A DNA stretch of 6,689 nt, taken from NCBI GenBank assembly GCA_015067125.1, contig SVNB01000092.1, positions 1 through 6,689 on the forward strand, read 5' to 3'. The stretch comes from Oscillospiraceae bacterium. GTDB lineage: Bacteria; Bacillota; Clostridia; Oscillospirales; Ruminococcaceae. Position 1 is the stretch's first letter, and each line of letters begins with the position of its first letter. The notes below the pieces were generated by a model. The model made no database searches and was not told the origin of the DNA. It saw only the letters and a list, made by a program, of their open reading frames with translations. Positions 1-5,106 of the stretch are shown in pieces. A program made the position numbers and the translations under genes.

Positions 1-45
1 TCTGCCGCCAGAAAATATAAAAAACGTCCGGAAGATATTCAGTAA
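1..45 (+). CDS. C-terminal end of an unidentified gene (partial)
   Basis: Frame 1 reads fourteen codons (SAARKYKKRPEDIQ) and then TAA at 43-45. The peptide is basic and hydrophilic, which suits a C-terminal tail. A strong hairpin terminator with a T-run begins about 15 bases after the stop, as expected at the end of a plus-strand gene. The piece is too short to assign a family, and another frame is also open across this stretch, so the call rests mostly on the stop-then-terminator layout. The hairpin could instead serve only the converging minus-strand unit. Confidence 0.4.
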   Translation, partial: SAARKYKKRPEDIQ

Positions 46-55
46 TCCAAAATAT

Positions 56-91
56 AAAAAAAGCCGTGCTCAAATGAGCACGGCTTTTTTT
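56..91. terminator. Bidirectional intrinsic terminator
   Basis: A perfect 11-bp stem (AAGCCGTGCTC at 61-71, GAGCACGGCTT at 76-86) closes a four-base AAAT loop. Five A bases precede the stem (56-60) and a run of T follows it (85-91), so both strands carry a U-tract after the hairpin. It would end the plus-strand gene stopping at 45 and the minus-strand HD gene, whose stop codon (90-92) touches the base of the stem. Confidence 0.85.
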
Positions 92-641
92 ATCCGAAAA
101 CCTTCTTGATCAGTTCACAATATTCTTTATAAGCGGCTGTTCCTTCCAGATCAGAAAGCGTTTCAACAAAGCTTCCGTAATACCACGCATGCAAATTTTT
201 ATCTTTCTGATTAAACCGGTTCCAAAGTTCGTCTCCGATTTTTTCATAATCGCGGTAAATCGCTCTTATATTGGAAAGTTTATCCGCCAAAGCAATAATT
301 TTTTCTTTTTTGTCCGCCTTATTTTTAAGAAATTCAATAGTTTCCTGTTTTCTGATTTTCCATGTTTCTTCCGGAGGAAGATTTTCTCTTTTATCTTCGG
401 AATCACTTTTGATAAGGCGAAGAACTTCTTTCCCGAACTTCTCTTTAATTTGTTCTTCCGTAACGGAAGTATCTTCAAGAACATCATGCAGAATTGCTGC
501 GGAAATAATTTCCATATCATCTGTTATTGAAGCAGCTATGGCGCCCGCTTCCATCGGATGAATTATATATGGAATTTTTGTTCCCTTTCTTAACATTCCG
601 CAATGTGCTTCCGAGGCAAAAATCATTGCTTTTTCAACCAT
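90..641 (-). CDS. Stand-alone HD-domain phosphohydrolase, (p)ppGpp-hydrolase (MESH1/SpoT-HD) type
   Basis: The 183-residue protein is a single HD domain of the RelA/SpoT hydrolase type, without synthetase or regulatory domains. Family hallmarks are visible: AH-x-G-x-x-RKG (12-20), PYIIHP (24-29), LHDVLEDT (51-58) and LADKLSNIR (118-126). From these I infer metal ligands H28, H52, D53 and D120, with the E56-D57 pair near the active site. Such small alarmone hydrolases remove the 3' pyrophosphate from (p)ppGpp to give GDP or GTP, but some relatives act on other nucleotides, so the substrate is inferred. The cysteine-free loop after residue 78 (SDSEDKRENLPPEETW) differs from the usual SpoT sequence and weakens a strict ppGpp call. 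The start is supported by AAGGGGAT (647-654), 7 bases upstream after GGGG. The gene lies 11 bases after the EIIC gene and is probably cotranscribed with it. Confidence 0.85.
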   Translation of the reverse strand: MVEKAMIFASEAHCGMLRKGTKIPYIIHPMEAGAIAASITDDMEIISAAILHDVLEDTSVTEEQIKEKFGKEVLRLIKSDSEDKRENLPPEETWKIRKQETIEFLKNKADKKEKIIALADKLSNIRAIYRDYEKIGDELWNRFNQKDKNLHAWYYGSFVETLSDLEGTAAYKEYCELIKKVFG

Positions 642-652
642 AAAATATCCCC

Positions 653-1723
653 TTAATTATTAAGTTTCATATCCCCTTTTTTAATCATGCCCATTTTTTT
701 CATTACAGCATAAAAAACATAGGAAAGCACAGCCGGAAGAATAAAATAGCAAAGCAACATTCCAAACCACATATTCATTCCGCCGCTCATATCCGAAAGT
801 GTTCCGAGAGGTCCTACAAGTCCGCAGGTGCCCATTCCCGCGGAAACTCCGGTACATTCCAGCTTAAAAACAATTGTGCTCAAAGGGCCTGTAAAAGCCG
901 CCGCAAGAGTAGGCGGAATCCAGATTGCAGGTTTTTTAATAATATTGCTCATCTGAAGCATTGAGGTTCCGAGTCCCTGGGCAAAAAATCCGCCCCAGCC
1001 GTTATCTGCAAAGCTTATTACCGCAAAACCGATCATCTGGGCACAGCAGCCGGCTGTTGCAGCTCCTCCCGCAATTCCGCTTATTCCGATCATAGCGCAA
1101 ATTGCCGCAGAAGAAATCGGAAGAGTCAAAATCATTCCCACAACAACTGAGATAATTATGCCCATAATAAACGGCTGCATTTCGGTTGCCGTGTTGATAA
1201 AATTACCAAGATAGAACATAATATAAGCAACAGCAGGACAAACCAATTTTGCTATTGCATATCCGGCAATTATCGTAACAGTCGGCGTAACAAGAATATC
1301 AACTTTTGTTTTTTTGGAAACGAGCATTCCGATTTCAACAGCAACAATTGCCGCAACGTATGCTCCTGCGGGTCCCGCCGTATAAGCTATCGTTTCGCCG
1401 TTTTCAAGAAGAATTGTTGCGCCGAGAGAATAAGAAAGACTTCCTACAGCGGCGCAGGAAAACATAACAAGCGGGTCTGCTTTAAGCGAATATGCAATGG
1501 CAACGCCTATTGCCATTCCGGAAGCACCTTGGGAAAACGCTTTCATTTCACTGAAAAATCCGCCGATTTCATTTACCAACCCGTTTGCAACATAATCCGG
1601 TCCAAGATAAGTTCCTACTGTTCCGAAAATTGTTCCGATTAAAAGCGAGGCAAACAGACCAAGCGCCATTGCGGACATTGCATCGATAAAATATTTCTTT
1701 GCGTATTTTTTCAGAGTTTCCAT
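653..1723 (-). CDS. EIIC-like membrane protein, PTS_EIIC_2 / PfoR family
   Basis: The 356-residue protein is almost entirely hydrophobic, with roughly eight to ten membrane segments. Examples are residues 15-37, 68-84, 88-107, 117-135, about 142-172, about 185-215 and the last near 320-341, followed by a basic cytoplasmic tail (KKMGMIKKGDMKLNN). Family-like stretches include the N-terminal DAMSAMALGLFASLLIGTIFG, the NGWGGFFAQGLGTSMLQM region and PAIWIPPTLAAAFTGPLST, with a Gly-rich GMGTCGLVGPLG loop. These fit the phosphotransferase EIIC_2 group that includes the Clostridium perfringens PfoR protein. That group often occurs without its own IIA and IIB parts, and none is present here, so sugar transport by the PTS is not demonstrated; a transporter or membrane sensor role is possible. 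The start has GGAG at 1735-1738. It is the first gene of a unit with the HD hydrolase and has its own promoter at 1758-1786. Confidence 0.85.
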   Translation of the reverse strand: METLKKYAKKYFIDAMSAMALGLFASLLIGTIFGTVGTYLGPDYVANGLVNEIGGFFSEMKAFSQGASGMAIGVAIAYSLKADPLVMFSCAAVGSLSYSLGATILLENGETIAYTAGPAGAYVAAIVAVEIGMLVSKKTKVDILVTPTVTIIAGYAIAKLVCPAVAYIMFYLGNFINTATEMQPFIMGIIISVVVGMILTLPISSAAICAMIGISGIAGGAATAGCCAQMIGFAVISFADNGWGGFFAQGLGTSMLQMSNIIKKPAIWIPPTLAAAFTGPLSTIVFKLECTGVSAGMGTCGLVGPLGTLSDMSGGMNMWFGMLLCYFILPAVLSYVFYAVMKKMGMIKKGDMKLNN

Positions 1724-1738
1724 TATTATTTCATCTCC

Positions 1739-1760
1739 AATAAAAATTTACATTTTTATT
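1739..1760. repeat. Perfect inverted repeat at the EIIC gene transcription start
   Basis: AATAAAAAT (1739-1747) and ATTTTTATT (1752-1760) are exact reverse complements around a TTAC spacer. The repeat overlaps the last bases of the minus-strand -10 box and covers the expected start of transcription near 1751. That is where a repressor operator would sit, but the low complexity of the A/T sequence makes a chance palindrome possible. Confidence 0.5.
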
Positions 1761-1786
1761 GTATCACTAAACAACATACATTGCAA
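1758..1786 (-). promoter_or_regulatory. Vegetative (sigma-A type) promoter for the EIIC-HD unit
   Basis: Read on the minus strand, TTGCAA (1781-1786) is followed after exactly 17 bases by TACAAT (1758-1763). A TG one base ahead of the hexamer gives an extended -10 (TGATACAAT). Transcription should begin near 1751, about 28 bases before the EIIC start codon. Confidence 0.75.
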
Positions 1787-1809
1787 AAAATATTTTAAAA
1801 ATATATAAT
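1781..1809 (+). promoter_or_regulatory. Vegetative promoter for the peptidase-SDR operon
   Basis: On the plus strand, the same TTGCAA (1781-1786) is followed after exactly 17 bases by a consensus TATAAT (1804-1809). Transcription should start near 1816. This leaves a leader of about 25 bases that contains the AGGAGG ribosome binding site (1826-1831), 9 bases before the ATG at 1841. The surroundings are very A/T-rich, so other -10-like hexamers exist nearby. Confidence 0.65.
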
Positions 1810-1840
1810 AATATTATAAATTTTCAGGAGGTTTTTTTTA

Positions 1841-2551
1841 ATGAAACCCATAATCGGTATTTTGCCTTCTTTTGATGAAGAAAAGAAACAAATTTTTCTT
1901 AACCAGTCATATATGGACGCCGTAACCGAATCCGGAGGAATTCCTTTTGCATTTCCTCTTTCCAAAGACCCCAAAAACGTTTTCGAAGCCCTTGAGCAAA
2001 TTGACGGACTTATTCTTTCCGGCGGAACAGATATCGACCCGAAATATTACGGCGAAACGAATTCCGGAAAAAGCCTCGGAATAAATGAATTCCTTGACAG
2101 CTGTGAAGCGGCTGTAATTCGTCTCGCCCTTGAAGCGGATATCCCTGTTCTCGGAATTTGCCGCGGAATGCAGGCGCTCAACGTTTTTTGCGGAGGAAGC
2201 CTTATTCAGGATATCCCTTCCGAACGCGGAATTTCCGTTACACACAGCCTTACAAAGCCCGAAATCGCATTCCATAAAATTTCCGTTGAAAAAGCTTCTC
2301 CCCTTTCTGAAGCAATTGGATTCGGTGAACATCTTATAAACAGTTATCATCACCAGGCGGTAAAAAATATTGCTCCTGATTTTTCTTCCTGCGCTGTTGC
2401 AGAAGACGGAATTGTTGAAGCAATCTATCATAAAAACAAAAAATTTGTTTTCGGAGTTCAATGGCATCCGGAACGCGACCGCGAAATTGCTGTTGATAAT
2501 AAAAAAATCATAGATGAATTCATAAAAGTTTGTGCAGAGGAGAAAAAATGA
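1841..2551 (+). CDS. Gamma-glutamyl-GABA hydrolase family peptidase (C26, class I glutamine amidotransferase fold)
   Basis: The 236-residue protein has the full layout of the PuuD-like peptidase C26 family: IIGILPSF at the N-terminus, GLILSGGTDIDPKYYGE (56-72), the nucleophile elbow GICRGMQALN with C107, the INSYHHQAVK segment (166-175) and VQWHPE with H209 and E211. C107, H209 and E211 form the expected catalytic triad. Members hydrolyse gamma-glutamyl amide bonds; the best-known one frees GABA from gamma-glutamyl-GABA in putrescine breakdown, but many act on other gamma-glutamyl compounds. No putrescine pathway gene is adjacent, so the substrate is unknown and I give no symbol. It is the first gene of a two-gene operon. 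The start has a strong AGGAGG (1826-1831), and the TGA stop overlaps the next gene's ATG. Confidence 0.9.
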   Translation: MKPIIGILPSFDEEKKQIFLNQSYMDAVTESGGIPFAFPLSKDPKNVFEALEQIDGLILSGGTDIDPKYYGETNSGKSLGINEFLDSCEAAVIRLALEADIPVLGICRGMQALNVFCGGSLIQDIPSERGISVTHSLTKPEIAFHKISVEKASPLSEAIGFGEHLINSYHHQAVKNIAPDFSSCAVAEDGIVEAIYHKNKKFVFGVQWHPERDREIAVDNKKIIDEFIKVCAEEKK

Positions 2552-3348
2552 CAAAAACAGTTCTTATAACCGGCGCTTCCTCCGGAATTGGTCTTGAATT
2601 TGCCAAAATTTTTGCAAAAAATGGTGACAACGTAATTCTTGTAGCAAGAAGCGAAGATAAACTTATCAGAATAAGAAAACAATTTATTGATAAATATAAT
2701 AATTTTACCTGCTTTTACGTAAAAGATCTTTCAAAGCCCAATGCAGCAAAAGAACTTTTTGATGAAATCACCGCTGATGGACGTACTGTCGATTATTTGA
2801 TAAACAACGCCGGTTTCGGAGATAACCGCAAATATCTTCATGCTGACTTTGAAACCCATGAAAAAATGGTCAAACTTAATGTCATTGCCTTAATGGAGCT
2901 TTGCTATTATTTCGGAAAAGTTATGTGTAACCGAGGAAGCGGAAAAATTCTTAACGTCGCTTCCGTTGCCGCATTTTGCGGAGGTCCATATATGTCCGTT
3001 TATTATGCGACAAAAGCTTTTGTCCTCTCATTCTCTGAAGCGCTTTCTGAAGAATTCAAAGAATTCGGAGTAAGCGTTACCTGCCTTTGTCCGGGTCCTA
3101 CTGAAAGTAACTTTGGAAAAACTTCGGATTTTGGAAAATCCAACGCATTTAAATATCTTGGAGTTGCAAAAGCCGAAAATGTAGCTAAAGCGGGCTATAA
3201 TGCTATGATGAAAGAAAAAGCTTTGCACTACCACGGTCTGAACGTTAAAGCAATGGCCATATTAACAAGGTTTTCGCCCCGCTTTATTAACACAAAATTT
3301 GCCAAAATTATGAATGACACCGATTCTTCAAACAAGCATCGCCTGTAA
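2548..3348 (+). CDS. Short-chain dehydrogenase/reductase (classical SDR)
   Basis: The 266-residue protein is a classical SDR. It shows the cofactor loop TGASSGIG (8-15), INNAG (85-89), N111, catalytic S139 and the Y152-x-x-x-K156 pair. R34 at the end of the second beta strand (LVARSEDKL) points to NADP(H) rather than NAD(H). It resembles the broad DltE/YqjQ-like group of uncharacterised oxidoreductases; the substrate cannot be read from sequence. I place the start at ATG 2548, because AGAGGAG (2536-2542) lies 5 bases ahead of it. A TTG in the same frame at 2530 would put the start upstream of this site and is less likely. The ATGA overlap with the peptidase gene suggests translational coupling. 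The C-terminus has a basic, amphipathic stretch (about 238-260) that might touch a membrane. Confidence 0.92.
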   Translation: MTKTVLITGASSGIGLEFAKIFAKNGDNVILVARSEDKLIRIRKQFIDKYNNFTCFYVKDLSKPNAAKELFDEITADGRTVDYLINNAGFGDNRKYLHADFETHEKMVKLNVIALMELCYYFGKVMCNRGSGKILNVASVAAFCGGPYMSVYYATKAFVLSFSEALSEEFKEFGVSVTCLCPGPTESNFGKTSDFGKSNAFKYLGVAKAENVAKAGYNAMMKEKALHYHGLNVKAMAILTRFSPRFINTKFAKIMNDTDSSNKHRL

Positions 3349-3366
3349 AGCAAAAAAACTTAACAT

Positions 3367-3396
3367 AAAAAAGCCCGCCGGAAGCGGGCTTTTTTT
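3367..3396. terminator. Intrinsic terminator between the SDR gene and trpB
   Basis: An 8-bp stem, AAGCCCGC (3371-3378) with GCGGGCTT (3384-3391), closes a CGGAA loop. A T-run to 3396 follows on the plus strand, which makes a good terminator for the peptidase-SDR operon. Four A bases before the stem (3367-3370) give only a short U-tract on the minus strand. It could also end the converging trpB transcript, less efficiently. Confidence 0.85.
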
Positions 3397-3411
3397 ATTA
3401 TTCATATCAAA

Positions 3412-4647
3412 TTATTTTTCAAAAAATCTTTCGCCAAGTCCATACTGATCAACGACAAAATCCATATCTTTATCGCCGCGGCCGGAAAGACAAACAAGAA
3501 TGGAACCTGTATCATGTTCTCTTGCATATTTCATTGCATATGCAACTGCATGGGAGCTTTCAACCGCAGGGATAATTCCTTCGAAGCGGCAAAGTTTATA
3601 AAAAGCTTCCATTGCTTCCTCATCGCTGATTGCAACATAATCAACACGACCAACGTCACGAAGGAAGGCATGTTCCGGACCTACAGAAGGATAATCCAGA
3701 CCGCTTGCAATGGAATAAACCGGGCTCGGTTCACCGTTTTCATCCTGAAGAAGATAGCTGTTGAAACCATGAAGAATACCCGGTTTTCCATAAGCCATTG
3801 ATGCAGCGTGATCGCCTACCGCAGAACCTCTGCCAAGGGGTTCAACACCATAGATATCAACCGGATCGCCAAGGAACGGAACAAACATTCCAATGGAGTT
3901 TGAACCGCCGCCGACACAGGCAGTTACAGCATCCGGAAGATTTCCTGTCATTTCAAGGAACTGCTCTCTTGCTTCAATACCAACAATCGACTGGAAATCA
4001 CGGACCATTTTCGGGAACGGATGAGGACCGACAACGGAACCGATACAGTAGATAGCATCTTTATATTCGTGCATATATGCCTCAAATGCGGCATCCACAG
4101 CCTCTTTAAGCGTCTTCAGACCTTTTGTTACGGGAATTACCCTCGCTCCGAGGAGTTTCATTCTGGTGACGTTTGGAGCCTGTTTTTCGATATCGACTTC
4201 GCCCATATAAACGTCACACTCAAGTCCGAAATATGCCGCAGCTGTTGCAATCGCAACACCGTGCTGACCTGCACCGGTTTCGGCAATAAGTTTTTTCTTG
4301 CCCATATATTTTGCAAGAAGACCTTCTCCCATACAATGGTTCAGTTTATGAGCACCGGTGTGGTTAAGGTCTTCCCTTTTGAGATAGATTTGGCATTTTC
4401 CAAGATGATTGGAAAGTCTTTCGCAATGATAAACAGGGGTGGCTCTTCCCTGAAATTCTTTTCTTATCCGGCGAAGCTCATTTATAAATTTTGCGCTGTG
4501 GCAAATTGTTTCATAAGCATCGTCAATTTCTTTAAATGCAGGCATAAGTTCGTCCGGAATAAACTGTCCGCCGAAAGTACCGAAAAAACCTTCTTTATTG
4601 GGATAATCTCTGAGATAACGGTCAAAATCTTTATAACTCATATACAT
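3412..4647 (-). CDS. trpB: Tryptophan synthase beta chain (lone gene)
   Basis: This PLP enzyme condenses indole with L-serine to give L-tryptophan. The 411 residues match the TrpB1 type in length and order: GTFGGQFIPDELMPA (23-37), KREDLNHTGAHKLN (90-103) with the PLP lysine K101, ETGAGQHG (123-130) with catalytic E123, SVVGPHPFP, the phosphate-binding CVGGGSN loop, GLDYPSVGPEHA, GIIPAVESSHA and LSGRGDKD. The K101-E123 spacing of 22 equals that of Salmonella K87-E109. All key residues are present, so it should be active. ATG 4647 is favoured over ATG 4641, because AAAGGAA (4657-4663) lies about 10 bases ahead of the first. No trpA or other trp gene is in view, so indole may come from outside or from an unlinked TrpA. 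Expression is controlled by the T-box leader at 4734-5005. Confidence 0.95.
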   Translation of the reverse strand: MYMSYKDFDRYLRDYPNKEGFFGTFGGQFIPDELMPAFKEIDDAYETICHSAKFINELRRIRKEFQGRATPVYHCERLSNHLGKCQIYLKREDLNHTGAHKLNHCMGEGLLAKYMGKKKLIAETGAGQHGVAIATAAAYFGLECDVYMGEVDIEKQAPNVTRMKLLGARVIPVTKGLKTLKEAVDAAFEAYMHEYKDAIYCIGSVVGPHPFPKMVRDFQSIVGIEAREQFLEMTGNLPDAVTACVGGGSNSIGMFVPFLGDPVDIYGVEPLGRGSAVGDHAASMAYGKPGILHGFNSYLLQDENGEPSPVYSIASGLDYPSVGPEHAFLRDVGRVDYVAISDEEAMEAFYKLCRFEGIIPAVESSHAVAYAMKYAREHDTGSILVCLSGRGDKDMDFVVDQYGLGERFFEK

Positions 4648-4664
4648 AATAATTAGTTCCTTTC

Positions 4665-4695
4665 AAAATAAATTTGTTTTTTCAAAAATTATTTT
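4665..4695 (-). other. Possible A/U hairpin ahead of the trpB ribosome binding site
   Basis: On the minus strand, AAAATAA (4689-4695) can pair with TTATTTT (4665-4671), and inside it TTTG with CAAA around an A-rich loop. The 5' arm contains the stop codon of the eight-codon frame, and the 3' arm ends one base before the trpB Shine-Dalgarno (4657-4663). All pairs but one are A-U, so it would be weak. Its role is speculative. Confidence 0.3.
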
Positions 4696-4715
4696 AAAAT
4701 ACGCCATCGTTTCAT
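4689..4715 (-). CDS. Putative eight-residue leader peptide MKRWRILK ahead of trpB
   Basis: An ATG at 4713-4715 is preceded by GGAGG (4723-4727) with a 7-base spacer, a better ribosome site than that of trpB itself. The frame reads MKRWRILK and stops with TAA at 4689-4691, 41 bases before the trpB start. It lies just downstream of the T-box terminator, so it would be translated only when read-through occurs. It contains one Trp codon, TGG, flanked by Arg codons CGA and CGT. It could be a regulatory leader peptide or a translation-coupling frame, or it could arise by chance; the strong Shine-Dalgarno argues against chance. Confidence 0.5.
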   Translation of the reverse strand: MKRWRILK

Positions 4716-4733
4716 AAAATTACCTCCAAAAAT

Positions 4734-4771
4734 AAAAAAGCCTTTGTCCTCTATAAAAACAGGACAAAGAC
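4734..4771 (-). terminator. Regulated terminator of the trpB T-box leader
   Basis: On the minus strand, CTTTGTCCT (4761-4769) pairs perfectly with AGGACAAAG (4742-4750) around a ten-base loop. A G-C pair and a G-U pair extend the base, and a run of six U (4734-4739) follows. The 5' arm is also needed by the antiterminator, so the two structures exclude each other. Confidence 0.85.
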
Positions 4772-5005
4772 AAAAAACGTTCTCTGCGGTGCCACCTGAA
4801 TTGGCTGAAAGCCCACTTTTTCGGATACAAATATATCCTCCCGGTTTGATAACGGTCCGGCGCCGACAGCCATTACTAACAAAACGCTTTCCTGCTGCCC
4901 TCATGAGTCCATTCGCTTTTATTTAAGTTACGGCATTTCCATCATCGGCCGCTCTCTTTTAACCTCAATAAAAGTTACTATTCTCAATCATCGGTTTTTC
5001 AATAT
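4734..5005 (-). promoter_or_regulatory. T-box riboswitch, tRNA-Trp responsive, controlling trpB
   Basis: The leader senses uncharged tRNA-Trp and allows transcription into trpB when it binds. In minus-strand order, Stem I has AGTA (4976-4979) opening the specifier loop, CTTTTATT (4967-4974) paired with AATAAAAG (4916-4923), the AGAGAG element (4952-4957) and a distal CGGC/GCCG hairpin (4951-4931). The specifier is UGG at 4909-4911, in the context GAA-UGG-ACUCAUGAG; it matches the Trp anticodon CCA. The conserved ACCGTTATC (4848-4856) follows, then Stem III (4823-4838). The T-box AGGTGGCACCGC is at 4786-4797. Its UGGC can pair with a GCCA acceptor end, fitting the G discriminator of bacterial tRNA-Trp. 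The antiterminator pairs CAGG (4795-4798) with CCTG (4760-4763) and GCAGAG (4782-4787) with CUUUGU (4764-4769), taking over the terminator's 5' arm. Confidence 0.95.
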
Positions 5006-5011
5006 AAATTA

Positions 5012-5040
5012 TATATACCACCAAAAAACACTTTTGTCAA
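5012..5040 (-). promoter_or_regulatory. Vegetative promoter of the T-box-trpB transcript
   Basis: On the minus strand, a consensus TTGACA (5035-5040) is followed after 17 bases by TATATA (5012-5017). A TG one base upstream of the hexamer forms an extended -10. Transcription should start near 5005, just ahead of Stem I. The strong promoter fits control by attenuation rather than at initiation. Confidence 0.85.
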
Positions 5041-5063
5041 GTAAACCGTTAAAATATTTTATT

Positions 5064-5094
5064 AAAAAAGCGGTGCTCATTTTGAGCACCGCTT
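5064..5094 (-). terminator. Intrinsic terminator after eutC
   Basis: An 11-bp perfect stem (5084-5094 with 5068-5078) closes a five-base loop. On the minus strand it runs into six U (5064-5069). It begins 13 bases after the eutC stop codon, which ends the ethanolamine operon before the trpB promoter. There is no T-run on the plus strand. Confidence 0.85.
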
Positions 5095-5106
5095 AAATTA
5101 TGTATC

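Noticed and set aside
2530..2547. Upstream TTG start for the SDR (six extra residues)
   Set aside because: The ribosome site AGAGGAG (2536-2542) lies inside this extension and is correctly spaced for ATG 2548. Classical SDRs also begin just a few residues before the first beta strand, as here.
1907..2554. A 215-codon minus-strand frame opposite the peptidase gene
   Set aside because: Shadow of the peptidase gene, whose catalytic Cys-His-Glu motifs are intact. There is no Shine-Dalgarno or promoter for the minus frame.
4021..4656. A 211-codon plus-strand frame opposite trpB
   Set aside because: Shadow of trpB: the opposite strand carries every TrpB motif, and this frame shows no domain or start signal.
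4689..4904. A 71-codon minus-strand frame (MRAAGKRFVSN...) across the trpB leader
   Set aside because: It runs through the T-box structure, whose bases are explained by conserved RNA elements. It has no supported start and no protein-like character. Only its last eight codons, with their own ATG and Shine-Dalgarno, are kept.
4744..4926. A 60-codon plus-strand frame opposite the T-box
   Set aside because: It is the complement of the structured leader, has no ribosome site, and its sequence only mirrors T-box and terminator bases.
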